Positions 1 to 10,940 of a stretch of DNA of 64,000 nt are shown here, piece after piece. Each line of letters begins with the position of its first letter. The first letter of the stretch is position 1. Under the pieces are notes generated by a model that was given only the letters and a program-made list of their open reading frames with translations, ran no database searches and had not been told where the DNA came from. The stretch comes from Cristatella mucedo. Taxonomy: Eukaryota > Bryozoa > Phylactolaemata > Cristatellidae. Both the position numbers and the translations under genes were made by a program. The stretch spans positions 666,501 through 730,500 of the forward strand of contig WPIO01000072.1 of assembly GCA_009760855.2 (NCBI GenBank). The letters are read 5' to 3'.

Positions 1-73
1 GAAGACCGTCAGTCGGCAAGACTCAGTGGAAGCGCTGTGCGTACATTTACTATGACCCATAGTAAATTAAGTT

Positions 74-230
74 GGCTGATTTAATATAGCCTAATCCATA
101 CAGTAGCAGACGAGCCATAACTGCTATCACCACCGCTTTTAGTTGGTAGTAAGGGATCGCCCACTGCAGGACTCGAACCCCCACCACTTGAGTCGTGAGG
201 AGCGAGCGCGCTACCACTAGGTTAAAACAC
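74..230 (-). repeat. tRNA-derived SINE, group B, copy 1
   Basis: On the minus strand a tRNA-like head has an A-box-like cctagtggtagcgc and B box gggttcgagtcc, followed by the group body (gcagtgggcgatccc, then ...ggtggtgatagc) and the 3' part ...taaatcagc. Four good copies occur in the window (also 4.7, 36.2 and 57.2 kb). Confidence 0.75.
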
Positions 231-342
231 ATTCTTGTGGGCTTTTGTATGCTTGCCTAGGCTAACACAGCACTTACTTGCCTTTCATATGCTATTTATT
301 TTATTAATAACTCTTACTTTTTCTTCTCCTCTAGCAATTCTT

Positions 343-415
343 AAAGCGCCGGAATAGAGATGAGGTTTTCTTAGGGCGCTATTGATAAGACATTATTATT
401 GTTATTACTACTACT
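343..415 (+). repeat. LINE/SINE 3' tail with (ATT)n
   Basis: aaagcgccggaatagagatg, the ggttttct hairpin and agggcgctatt, then attattattgttatta. Only the shared tail is recognisable; no clear tRNA head before it. Confidence 0.6.
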
Positions 416-691
416 GTCATCATTATTATCATGGCTGCTACATTAAAGTATGGACACTCTTTATTGCTGCCATTCTCTGCTACAATCTCTATTTTCGTGC
501 ATGCAGCCAAGCACCATCTGCCGCTCGCAAAGCCTTGTAGCATCGTGGCGCCAGCTGCACCGGTATTCGTCACGCGACAGCAAGAACTAACACCATTAGG
601 AGCGCTGCGTTTTTGTGCAAGAGCCACCACACCCCCGACCGCGACGCAATTCTCGAACGAACCGCCGCTGACTCCGGCTTTGCACGCTTAT

Positions 692-775
<84 letters not shown>

Positions 776-780
776 CCTCC
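692..780 (+). repeat. (CT)n microsatellite
   Basis: About 78 bp of uninterrupted CT, then CCCTCCCTCC. It gives false Ser/Leu and Arg/Glu ORFs on the two strands. Confidence 0.97.
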
Positions 781-1448
781 CTGGGCGCGCGCAGGCGCTG
801 CACGGCTCGTAGACGGCGAAACCCGACTTCCGTATCCGGTGCGGCAGCGGCGGAGGGGGGTGAGAAATGGCATCTTGCTTTGACACGCGTCGGCTTCTTT
901 GTGGCGGGCCGTGGCTGGGCGGTCGGTTAGTTCCCTCCTATGTGGAGTGGCTTGGTTTTTAACCCGTTCGTAGCGGAGCTGCAAAAGACGATTCCGGCGC
1001 GACGACGCCCGCGTTGCCGTGCTCGGCGTCAGCCGAGTGAGGCTTGATGCTTCTAGCTATCGATGGCAGCGGCGACAGCAGTTGCAGTCAACTGCCGCCG
1101 CCGCTTCGCGGCGCGATTGCGTTAGCGCGCCGCAAAATCGAATGGCACTTGTCATGGGCAACAATAAAACGACAGCCGCCTGCTCGCGCTGGTCTCGCCG
1201 CGCCGATTGCAGTCGGATCGATGCGCTTCAAACAAATCGGCTTAATCAAAGAGGCCCGGGCGCAAAATGACCCGCCCATATCGCCCGGGTTGTCGCGCAC
1301 GCACGCGCTCGTTTGCCTTCGGATGGCGTGCACGCCGCGGTACGCCTGACTTGGGCGCCAATCGGTGGGGGTGGGCGTCGCAGCGGCGCCCGCGCCAAGA
1401 AGCTCAAGGACCGGCTCTCAGCGCGCCGCTTCGCGAACGCCTGTCCTT

Positions 1449-1452
1449 GAGA

Positions 1453-1502
<50 letters not shown>

Positions 1503-1550
1503 CACACACACGCACACACACGCGCACGCGCGCACACACGCACACACAGA
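1449..1550 (+). repeat. (GA)n(CA)n compound microsatellite
   Basis: About 50 bp of GA switching to CA/CG alternation (potential Z-DNA). Confidence 0.97.
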
Positions 1551-2766
1551 CTGACAAGAGACAGAGACACAGAGAGGCACTGGAGCAGCGCTACTGCTAC
1601 GACGGTGATGGGCGGGTGGATCGCGGAGCACGCAACTCTCGACGCACTCTCTGCCGCGCCCCTCGCACCGAAGCACCCGCGGCCCTCGACGCCCAAGGCT
1701 GAATGAAACCTATTCGAAATCGAGGCTTCGGCGTGGACACGCCTCCGCAGCATTCGCCTCCCTTAAACGCGAGTAGTGCGGCGCTCTCGCGCCGACGCTT
1801 TGACCGCTCGCTCGCGAGGTGAGCGCGCTTCTCCGCGCCCAGCGTCTGGGCTAAAGCTACCGTCGCGGAAAGCGAGCCTTGCTGCGTGCCTTACAGGGCG
1901 ACGTTAACAAAAGGAAAGGTTGGCCGTGATCGGCAGGCTGCTTTAAAAAGCGCCCGGCGAGCCTTAGCGGCTTGAATCGACTCGTTTGCTGTGGGCAACA
2001 AAGGATTGGCCACCGCAAGACTCAAAATTCTCGGCATGCAAGTGAAGTGTGAGCACCCGGGGCCGAGACCCAGGCGACGATCCTATGTTGCACATTTTTC
2101 TGCGAGGAAAATCTGCGATATCACCATCGACATTCGCGAATTTAAGTAAATGTAGGGAGCTGCGATTTGTGTGCATTTGGAAGACCACGGTGCGGCTTGC
2201 ATTGATCGTAAACCCGACCTTGGAAAAAATGGCATCAACTTCATGATGCGGCCTTTCGTGTGAAAATATTGGCTTCTTCGCTGCGACGTTCTGTGCGTAC
2301 GAGATTCGTTACCCGGTGCGCGCCACGCATTATTGTAGGTACCCGCGCACAAAGTAAATCGACGGCAACAGAAGATTGCCTACGTTTGCTTCCGCTCTGC
2401 GTGCTTAGCGTCACGCTCTGCTCAGTTCTCGGCGCAGTACTGGCGAAAGGCGCAATTTTTGTTGCGCACGTCTTCGACTTCTCAAGCTAGAGCAGTAGAT
2501 TAATTAGCAAGCAGCAGCGGCGTCGCAGCTTCAACGCGGACCGGGCAAACTTATCAGACGACTCTATGGGATTCCAGCTTATCGAGCGACGTCCATTCGC
2601 TTCATTTTCACCATTAACATTCTACTGTAGAGACCGGTAGACGGCGTTTCTTGTATATAGGAACTGGAGAGCGATTTAGACGCTTGCATTTTGACAAATG
2701 ACAAAGTTGACCCTTAAGTCGGCGTCAAAGAAGGTGCGAGGTTTCTCTTGCAGCAGCGCGGCCTCC

Positions 2767-2906
2767 GCGAGCCGCCGACGAGCTGTGCGAGCCGCCGACG
2801 AGCTGTGCAAGCCGCCGACGAGCTGTGCGAGCCGCCGACGAGCTGTGCGAGCCGCCGACGAGCTGTGCGAGCCGCCGACGAGCTGTGCGAGCCGCCGACG
2901 AGCTAC
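2767..2906 (+). repeat. 20-bp minisatellite, 7 copies
   Basis: Unit gcgagccgccgacgagctgt, near identical in seven tandem copies; the third has gcaag and the last ends in ac. Confidence 0.95.
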
Positions 2907-4698
2907 GCCGGCGCGTTTGGCAGTTCAGCAACGCTAGCTTAGCGCCGGTGCTGCTGCCTTTTCTTTCGATCAGGAGCCTATAGGTCAGAGGTGACGGCCG
3001 TCCGTCGGGTAACCTGCCCGCTTCCTCGTTCCGTTGACCGGCCGGACTTTTGCGATCGCCGACGTTTCGACCTAGCGCGCGAAAGCTTACCCTCTTCTAC
3101 GTCCACAGGACCGCTCCAGCTGACCGGAACCGAGCCGGAGAAACGCCTTGCCGCCTATTGGCTGCAGAGGCGAAACTTCTGATTGGCTGCAGCGGGCGAA
3201 GACTGGGCCTGGGGCGAGCTTTTGCCTGGGGCTCTGACGTATGAATCCGTCGTTTAGCAATGCACAAGCCAGCGTTTGACGCACGCGTGTAAGCGTGCTT
3301 CTGTAAAGTTTTAGCGAGCACTGCTTCGCTGAAAGTGCGCTGCAGCGACAGCGAGCGAGCGTTTTGGCGCGCTGCTCGAGCGGCCGCTTGCAGCCGACGC
3401 TGACGGACGGAATGGCTTTCAAAAGAACTCGAGCCAAGGTGGTTTAAGAAGATGACAGACACGGCCCTTCTTTCTTATCGTTTACCCGACGCACTAGTTT
3501 CGTTCCGCACGTCGCCAGGCAGCACCGCTGCTGCCAGGCCGACCGCCGACCGTCGGCGCGGTGCATGCCGGACGGATGTCTTCGTCGATGCGCTCGATCC
3601 ACTCGCGCGATAGCTTCAGCGCGCGCGCGCGCGCAGCGTCTATTCGCGATTACACGACAAGATTGTCACGTAAAGAAATAGCCACCACCTCAATAGCTCG
3701 GCCGTCGCTCTTCGATTCGGGAGAGCGCTTCGAGTGCCAGCGAAGCGTGCGCACCGAGCCTCAACGTCCGACGCTGCCTACGTGCGCGCCGAGCCTTCGT
3801 CTCAGCGCCGAAGCTTACGTAAGGTCCCGCGCCGCTGGCGGCGCCGACGAGCGTCGAGCGTGCGCCGCTGCGACTTCGCCCAGCGGCGAGGTGCGCGCGC
3901 CTCGCCGTCCAGGTCCGGGTTCGAGTCGTGCGGCAGCCGATTTTGGACGGCCTTCGCAGCGGAAACCGTTGCTCGTCTGCCTTGCGAGGGAGGGAACTTA
4001 GGACTCAACGGAGCCTGCGAGCACTGGGCGGAGGTTCAGTGCGAGGGCTCAGCCTGCCTAAGCAGCCGCAGGCTCTCCGGGTGGCTGGTGTGGACGACGG
4101 AGCGGACAATGGCTCTCGGCGTATGACTCGGCAGCCCGGCACCAAGCATTGGCGTCGGCATTGGCGTCATCTGTGGGGACATCGATCTACCACAAACTGC
4201 CGCCAGCTGTCGTTCTGGTTCGAAGCGAACAATGGCTCGACAGGGCAAAAACAATGCATGGAATATAAGGGCTGCCGGAGGAGTGCGAGGAAGGAGGGAG
4301 TGGGCTTCTCGACACCGGCTGCTGTCTAGCGCGCGTAAACTGGGCTTGGCCGACGTGGTGCGCGCGTAATGTGGGCTCGGCCGACGTGCTGTCTGAATTG
4401 GTATCGGAGCCAGGAGACTCGTTGCTCGGTCGCGCTACCCAGCCCGACGACGGGTCGTGCGGAAGACTACCACGCCGTCCAAATGGCAATTGAGGGCTCT
4501 GCAGCGCGCACATCCATACCGCTCTCCCTAGGGGGATACGCTGCAATATCTCCACGAGCTCGTCGGTTAGCAATGGTAGCATCCGTTATTAGTTTTCTTG
4601 CTCACACCAGGCGACTGGAGCCATCGTCCCTATGCAGCCCAGTGTCAAGCGCCATGTCACGCACTTGATTGTCAGATCTCGGTAGGAAGATCGTCTTA

Positions 4699-4871
4699 AA
4701 AAAAAATCCTAGCTGATTAAACAGCCTCTTTTTGTATTGCGACAGAAGAGCCTTCACGGCTATCACCACCGCTTGCAGTGGCGATAAAGGATCGCCCACC
4801 GCAGGAATCGAACCCACGACTTCGGGTCCGAGGTCGTGAAAGCAACCGCCTTACCTAGTGTGCCATCACGT
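4699..4871 (-). repeat. tRNA-derived SINE, group B, copy 2
   Basis: The clearest copy. On the minus strand it has A-box-like tggcacactaggtaaggcg, B box gggttcgattcc, body gcggtgggcgatcc...gcaagcggtggtgatagcc, and ends ...aatcagctagga with an A/T-rich tail. Confidence 0.8.
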
Positions 4872-6530
4872 CTTAGTTGCAACATCTGAACGACCGAGTG
4901 TGACAAAACTCTGGACGGACCTCACTTCAGTTTAGGTGGCAAGACAGAGATGCTGGGCGGTACTCCGTCAGGTGGAGCAGGACGGAGAAGGGTGGCGCCG
5001 AGACGCGTGAGATCGAGCGCGCAGCGAGCTAGCCGGCTCCTCCCATGCGCGTTCCTAAGCTGGCGGACGGAGCCGGACGCCGGAAACTATGGCGGCCGGT
5101 CAAGCTTTGCTCGAGTTGCATCAGCGGCCGCCGCACGCGATCGTCGGATGGCGTCCTACGAGTTACCGCGATTCGGCCCCTGCAAGCTGAGGTAGCGACT
5201 GCATCCGGCTGCCGGTCACGTTAAGAGTGCGTTCGACACATTACGGTGGACTCCAGTCGCGCATTCTCACGAAAAATTAAACAAGAAATTCTCGGTGGCG
5301 TCGTGAGAGACGAGTGCCACGGTACAGTTTGGGCGAAGCAGCACTGCAAGGTTCCCCAAAATTGGCTCGGCAAACTCAAAAGTCGATTGCGTACGCTGCA
5401 ACGCTGTCTTTAGAGAGTATCTTCACCATTTAACGCACTTCACGCGCGCGCGCACGTGCGCGCGTTCTCGAAACAATCGACCGCCGCCAAAGCATCGACC
5501 CTCGCAGGGCGTCTAGCCGCTCGACGCGGCTAGACACCTTGCGAGATAGCCGCCGCCGTCGCCGCCGCCGCCGCCGTCGCCGCCGCCGCCGCCGCCAGCG
5601 TCTTTTGGACCATTATTGTGAGCTCGGTCAAATTAGTATTGAAAAGCGCTGTAGCTGTAAAAGAAAAAGCCAACTATGCGGAAATTGTCGTGTGAGACCG
5701 AAGGGTCCCGAGCGATCCACGGTTGCTGTGGCGAGCAACCCTTCGAGCGACGCGCACGCTAGCAGCGAGCTGCCGACGGAGCGGTCGGCTCGGGGGGCGC
5801 GCGCGGGCGGTGCTGGTGGCGACGACACCTCGAAGCAGATCGAGCGCAGCGTCGCGCGCTGCCGACGTCCCCTGCCAGAACTGCCGCCGGCGGCGGCTGG
5901 GCGTGCCCGTTTTTCCGCCAAGCGCAGCTCTGGCGGTGCGCGCGAGGCAATAGCTCGCTGTCCGCGGCGGCGTCGCATCCGGCTGGCTCGGCGTGCGCAG
6001 CCGTCGACCGCCGCCTGCTGCAGCAGCGCCGGAAGACGCCCGTCGGTGTGGCCACCCCAAGAACTCGTCCTCTTGGCGACGCCCGAGAGCAGACTTCACG
6101 TCCGCACCAGAGGCGACGTCCTGGCGAGCCAGCCGGCCAACGCCGGAAGTGCCTGGCTCGACGACCTCACGGAAAGCTGCCGCCGTCGCTGCAGCGGTCG
6201 GCGTCGAAGGCAGCTGCGCTCGGCATCTGCCCTGCGGCTGCCGCTCCGCCGTCGCTGGCGAGCCCGCGGAGCGGCCGCCGTCGAAACGCGAGAGCCGCCG
6301 CAGGCAGGCGCTCGCGTCTCCGCGACGCGGTCTGCGCTCGCGCCGCGGCAGCGGGGATGCGACGGCCGCTTGCCGCCGCTGCTTCGCCGCCAATCGTTCA
6401 CTCTGCGAGCTCCGCGACCGCTCAGCAGCCTGCTGCAGAGCCGGCGAGTCGGCGCGGCGAGCGGTCGCCTGTGCGGCGCGCACCGCGCCGAGCTAGCCTG
6501 CGGCGTCCGCTCGCGGCGACCGCCGCCGCC
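4872..6530. other. GC-rich flank downstream of the globin gene
   Basis: Contains the (CGC)n tract and, on the minus strand, the globin 3' UTR region. Long Arg/Ala/Ser ORFs on both strands look compositional. No second gene seen. Confidence 0.55.
5550..5597 (+). repeat. (CGC)n trinucleotide repeat
   Basis: Sixteen CCG/CGC triplets with a few GTC interruptions. Confidence 0.9.
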
Positions 6531-6656
6531 CTACGACAGGGTCTTCATGTGGAACACTACGATTTCGAACAGCTTGATGTAAGCCGCTTCCGCTTCGGGA
6601 GTCCAGTCCTTCCCGAGCGTATCGCGCACCGTCCTCAGGAAGTACTCGCACATGAC
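6531..6656 (-). CDS. Globin exon 3 (helices G-H)
   Basis: Starts after the acceptor cacgcag with VMCEYFLRTVRDTLG, then GKDWTPEAEAAYIKLF and a short C-terminus ending KTLS-stop. The WTPEAEAAY stretch is typical of the GH corner and start of the H helix in neuroglobin and globin X. Confidence 0.9.
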   Translation of the reverse strand, partial: VMCEYFLRTVRDTLGKDWTPEAEAAYIKLFEIVVFHMKTLS

Positions 6657-7530
6657 CTGCGTGGCGGGGAAATGATCGAACAGTCGGTCGCCGGATCGCG
6701 CGACGACCATGGCCAAGCGCGCGAGCAAGCGCTCGCGAACGCGGCCCGGCGCACTCACGTCCGCGTAGCTGGGCACGAAGCCGTACTCGCTGTAGTGGCG
6801 CGAGCCGAGCAGCTTCAGATAGGCGACGTAGCGCTCCTCGTTGTCGATGACGCTGACCACACGGCCGACGGCGCTGAGCACGCGGTAGCCGTGCCTCTGC
6901 AGCACCTCGTTGTACTTGGGGTCCTTGACGTCGATGTTCTCGAACACCCGAAAGTCGGTCCTCATGTGAGGACTTTCCTCGAACATCCTGCGGCGGCGGG
7001 CGGGCGACGCGCGCGCTCGCTCGTAAAAGAGACTCGAGGCGAAGCGTCGTGGCGGCTGCTGGCAGCACGCAGGTCTGTGCCGCCGCCGCCAGCCGCCGCC
7101 TGCAGCGACAGTGAACCGAGCGACGGCGAAAGCAGCTCGCGCGCTCGGCGCTCGCTCCTCGGGCGCCGAGCTCGGGCTCCGGCTCTCGGGCTCTCGGGCT
7201 CCGGCGCCGCCGCCGCGTTGAGCGTCCGCACGCACGCGCTCTGCCGGCCCCGTCGCTCGCCGGCTCCCGGTGCTTTGGGAAGAAGCGGCCGCGGCGGAGC
7301 ACTGGCTGGTTCCGACGGGCGGCCCGCCGGCCCCGGGTCGGCTCGCTCGGTCCGTCTAGGCGGCTTGCCGACGTCGCGCAGTTCGCTCACCCTTTCAGCG
7401 CCACAGCGCCGAGCTGCTCCAGGTTGGCATCGACGAGGCCCCACGACTTGCGCACCAGTCGCTTCTCGTCGCGCGTCAGCTCGGCCACGCCGGCCGGCGC
7501 CGGCCGGCGCTTGCTGTGCACCTCGCCCAT
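6531..7530 (-). CDS. Globin, globin X/neuroglobin-like, three exons, 164 aa
   Basis: Haem-binding globin, probably for O2/NO or redox chemistry at a membrane. Exons on the minus strand are 7530-7391, 6987-6759 and 6656-6531 (140+229+126 = 495 nt, in frame). Exon 1 gives helices A-B, with LTRDEK and SW before the intron. Exon 2 carries CD1 Phe59 and CD4 Phe62 (DFRVF), distal His79 (QRHGYR) and proximal His111 (GSRHYSEY). Exon 3 carries helices G-H. The E7-F8 spacing of 32 matches neuroglobin/globin X rather than myoglobin (29). The introns fall at B12.2 (GG|G codon) and G7.0, the ancestral globin positions, with gtgagc...gccgcag and gtgagt...cacgcag borders. An in-frame TGA directly precedes the ATG. 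The protein begins MGEVHSKRR, fitting N-myristoylation (MGxxxS) plus a basic patch. Globin family is near certain; the globin X subtype is inferred. Confidence 0.92.
6759..6987 (-). CDS. Globin exon 2 (helices C-F, haem pocket)
   Basis: Starts after the acceptor gccgccgcag with the last base of the split Gly codon, then MFEESPHMRTDF. It contains both CD-corner phenylalanines and the E7 and F8 histidines. It ends ...VPSYAD at a consensus gtgagt donor. Without splicing the frame runs straight into intron 2, which has no stop codon. Confidence 0.9.
7391..7530 (-). CDS. Globin exon 1 (helices A-B, myristoylation signal)
   Basis: This exon encodes residues 1-46 plus two bases of codon 47. It starts with ATG at 7530, immediately after an in-frame TGA, and ends at a gtgagc donor. 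The reading is MGEVHSKRRPAPAG, then an A helix with LTRDEKRLVRKSW and a B helix ending in ALK-G. Intron 1 (6988-7390, 403 bp) follows. Confidence 0.88.
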
Positions 7531-8214
7531 TCACGAGCGCGTCCGGCGCGCCCGCCGATTTCCTGACCGGGCTCGAGGCGGCGGAAGCGGCGAGTGACGT
7601 CGAGTGGCTCGGCCGGGCGCGGCCGCTCCTCGGGATGCTGTCCCGGGGTCAGCGAGGTCGCAGGTGCGCGAGCCGGCACTCGCCGCGCGGCTGCGCCGGC
7701 GTCTAGTGCACGGCGTCGGATCGATGGGCGGCTCCTCGTTTGCTGAAGAAGTTCATCGGCTGCTATATCGTCGATAAAATCCTACGCACGGCTCATTATG
7801 CTAAGACGGCCCTTAATTATCCATCGGCAGCGACGGCCTCTTCGGGCTACGCCTTCTTTCGATTATAGCGGCGCACTCCGTCGGAGGAGACGAGAATGCC
7901 GGACCGCCCGTCGTCCGCTCGCGACGACGCCGCAGCAGCAGCGGCAGCCGCCATAATGCAAGCTCGCCGACGCCGCAATTTCCCCAGGGGCACCGACGTG
8001 GGCGCGGTCAGCCGGTTGTGGCTCCTCCGACGCCGCTAGCGGCTAGGAGGGCGGCCAGCAGCCGGCGTCGTCGACGCGCTCGCGGCCGCCCAGCGTCGGC
8101 GCGCGCCGCCGCGCTTCCGGCGGGCGGGACTCAGCGTGCCGGTCGTGCCCCGGCGGTAGCGGACAGACGGTCTGAGTTTGCGATTGCTCCGAGCCTCAGT
8201 TAAACGACCCGAGT
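7531..8214. promoter_or_regulatory. CpG-rich 5' flank of the globin gene
   Basis: Very GC/CpG-rich sequence directly upstream of the globin start. It presumably holds the 5' UTR and a CpG-type promoter. I see no clear TATA box at a useful distance. Apparent Ala/Arg-rich ORFs here are compositional. Promoter identity is inferred from position and composition only. Confidence 0.4.
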
Positions 8215-8720
8215 CAGAGGAGCAGGTGGTGCGATGGAAGCAACCTGCAGAAGTAACGAGTTAGAATCTCAGATGGATAAGTTGGAGTGTGGGAACTTCT
8301 TAAGACCTGAAAGTAATCAATAGGACCTTGAATTCTACGCGCGGAATGGTGGGAAACCTGGGCAAGTCAAAGAAAAGTGGTAAGCTACACATACCTACAC
8401 GACAGACAGACGTAGCTACCGAACTTTGCGCCATCTCTAAGCTTCTTGTTGCAATCGCTGGATGACCTGCCAGTCGTTAGTCGAGTTCCAGAAGTCTACA
8501 TGGGATGTCGCAAAAGCAGAGACTAACTTGACTGCTGCACGATTTTGTGGCTAAGACTTTCCGTTTCGGAGCGATAAAAAGTTTGCTCATAGCGATTAGC
8601 TCGGTCTTATTGTCGTTAGAATCGAGAAAGTTGGCTGCTATGCTAACGCGAATGTCAGCAACGCAAGCTTCGAGAGCGATTTGCTTTAGACAGGTTCAGA
8701 GGGCCCGCCGAGCGCGGCGC
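8215..8720 (-). mobile_element. Internally deleted LINE fragment
   Basis: Resembles 29700-30170 of the better LINE copy at several points (the gttgcaatcgctg..., gagttccagaagtc... and gaaagttggctgctat... stretches correspond). It has large internal gaps and no usable frame. Confidence 0.6.
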
Positions 8721-9299
8721 GTCTGCGTCGCGCACCTGCAGGCTCTACAAACAAAGGAGGAATGCAAAGTGCATTTCAGGCGATGAGTCGAAAGTCGGCT
8801 TCTGAGTGGCCTGCCAAAGGCTTGGCAGTCAACGGCTCTCCCAAAAATGAGGAGAAACTATACTTCCATGGGGCTGAAGACCAGCCGCCGGTGGATTTCT
8901 ATGGTTTCGATAATTGTGCCACTAATTAACCGCAGCGCCACCATTTTCGTTCACAGCAGATACGCGGCGCGCAGCTGCGAGGTTCAGCCGAAGCAGCTGT
9001 CCTGTCCCTTACGGTTGCACCAAAGCCAGCGGTGTAATTAAGCCTGCCGCGACGCAGCTTTTTCAGTTGGGCTAGAAACGGTTGAGCGTTTTTTTTCGCA
9101 CATCGAACGTTCACCGAACATTCCGTCGAACGTTCGCGCACGTCACGCACATCGAACTTTCGGATGCGATAGGTAAAGCTATCTATTTGGAGAACGGTCT
9201 CGGTGGGCATCGACGGCAATCCGCGGGGCCGCGCTCGAATAAGCGAATCGGTGAGCGATAGGAAAATCATGCTTTCATCGGCGCCACGTCAAACGAGCA

Positions 9300-9440
9300 C
9301 CTCCCTTTCCTCTCCCCCTCTTCCTCCCTCTCTGTCTTTGTCTCTGTCTGTCTCTGTCTTTGTCCCTGTTTCAGTCTGTATTTATCTTTGCCTCTGTCTC
9401 TTTCTCTCTTTCTCTCTCTCTCTCTCTCTTTCTTTTTCAA
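9300..9440 (+). repeat. CT-rich degenerate microsatellite
   Basis: Pyrimidine-rich tract of TCTCTG/TCTTTG-type units merging into (CT)n. Confidence 0.85.
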
Positions 9441-9950
9441 TTGTGCTTCTCGGGCTCGACGAGCACTTGCACTGAGCTCCAGAACGCAATACTTCAAGCC
9501 GCACGCTGCCGCCACCGCTTTTTGTGAGTTGGATCTCGCGCGGAACTCACTGCACATATCTTCTTTACCGTCGAAGCTGACGAGAGAAAAAGTCTGCCTC
9601 AGTTGCGCCGCCCAGCGGAGTTAATTGCTTGAGCACGCCGGCCTCGCGGAGTTGTCTCCGCAGCCATATAAGATGCTCAGCAGAACATTTCGACGCCGGC
9701 GTTGTCGGCAGAGGTATCATTTCCTTCTAGTTTATCGTCTCTATACTGTCACCATTTTGCTTTCTTTGACCTCGCTCTCTTTTCGTCCGACCGCCTATTT
9801 CTTATTATCTCTCGTACTCGTACTTAGTTTCCTTCTTTTTCAATGTCGCTGGATCCTTTATATGGCTCCTTCTCTCTTCGCCGTCGGTCTGCTGCTCCGG
9901 TCCTGTCTCCAAATTTCTCCGCATCGATTTCCCTTCTCTACCTGCGCAGT

Positions 9951-10075
9951 CCTGGTTTGGCTCATGGGTGAGGTGCAGCGGCCTTTGACAGCTAAGATCG
10001 TGGGCTCAAGCCTACGGCACCTGTAAAGCACCTAAATAGACATGCAATCCTCTTTAGATGCTATAAAAATGATTT
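9951..10075 (+). repeat. tRNA-derived SINE, group A, with LINE-type tail
   Basis: A-box-like tggctcatgggtgaggtgc, B-box-like gggctcaagcc, then cacctgtaaagcacctaaat and the tail hairpin ending in an ATTT-rich run. The tail matches the LINE 3' end. Confidence 0.7.
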
Positions 10076-10281
10076 ATATTTGTATTATGTATTTTTTATT
10101 TCGTCATCATCCCTTCCCCTTGTCTCTCAAAATCCTACTAGCTGCTGCCTTGTTCGTATCTTCTCTCCTAATCTGCATCTCTCTTTTTCGCTCTCACTCG
10201 TCCTCTTTGGCTTTCTCTTTTTCTCTCTCCTTAATTGTAGCAGCACCGTGGCGGTAAGTGCGACATCATATAGTCGGGACT

Positions 10282-10610
10282 GATAATAATAAAAATGCAT
10301 TTGATAAAGCGCCCTCAGAAAATTCAATCTCTTTCTAGGTGCTTTACATTTGCTGCAAAAGAAGCACGATCGAATGGTTAGTGGTAGCATGCTCAATAAA
10401 CAGCGAGAGAAACATGGTTAAGGGTGACATGAACAGGGTCAGCATGCACGTATGGTCAGTAGCTGCTTGCACAGTGTCAGCAGACATAAGCACCTAAAGG
10501 TTGAATCACAAGGCCCCAATAAATGCTGCGATAAATAGGTGCATGTTTAGTTTCTAGTTTCTTTTTAAATGTGGTCAATTCAGGAGATATGCATTCGTAA
10601 AAAGGGCGTA
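10282..10610 (-). mobile_element. LINE 3' end fragment with (ATT)n tail
   Basis: Begins (in + coordinates) with taataataaaaatgcatttg and the shared stem-loop, then 3' UTR parallel to 29170-29460. Diverged; 5'-truncated. Confidence 0.75.
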
Positions 10611-10832
10611 GTTGGCAGGCCGACGGCTGCTGCCCTACGGCAGGTCTACGGCCGGCCACAGCTGCCAGCACCGCCTTCGTGTTTTTATTTACGAGTGCAG
10701 CCAGCGAATCAAGTGGCGACAACGGCTTCTTCGGACCGTTCATTCGTGACTTCCGCGTGAAATGCAAACACAGAAAAAGATAAAAGGCAATGGTCGGCTG
10801 TTTCAAAAACCTCATTCATACAACGGCAGCAG

Positions 10833-10940
10833 TGCCTTAGCGGCTAGCAGCCCACTTGCAGTGGACTATGTAACAGTGCCCGCTGTAGGACCTGAACCCG
10901 TGACCTGGGTCACGAAGCGCGGGCGCCTTGTCCGACCTTG
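10833..10940 (-). repeat. Diverged group-B SINE fragment
   Basis: Minus strand reads ggcgcccgcgcttcgtgacc, B box gggttcaggtcc and a body (gcgggcactg...ccactgcaagtgggctgct) that aligns with group B over about 60 bases. Confidence 0.55.

Larger units (their letters stand above)
231..4698. other. GC-rich non-genic stretch
   Basis: CpG-rich unique sequence around the listed microsatellites and the 20-bp minisatellite. A short group-B-like SINE trace is possible at 1983-2040. No supported gene. Confidence 0.6.

Noticed and set aside
692-1550. Ser/Leu, Arg/Glu and Thr/His-rich proteins over microsatellites
   Set aside because: They are translations of (CT)n, (GA)n and (CA)n tracts.
4790-4871. Functional tRNA gene
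   Set aside because: A and B boxes are present but no cloverleaf or anticodon arm could be drawn with confidence, and the same head plus body recurs as a SINE.
5539-6582. 347-codon plus-strand Arg-rich ORF
   Set aside because: It starts in a (CGC)n repeat, has no recognisable domain, and is matched by long ORFs in other frames.
6531-7235. Globin as one continuous 234-codon frame starting at 7235
   Set aside because: It would include a non-globin N-terminus and an insert between the F and G helices. The splice sites and the 7530 start give a canonical globin.
6048-7706. 552-codon plus-strand ORF
   Set aside because: It lies antisense over the globin gene. Its Arg/Ala/Pro-rich sequence reflects CpG content, and the minus-strand exons have firm homology and splice sites.
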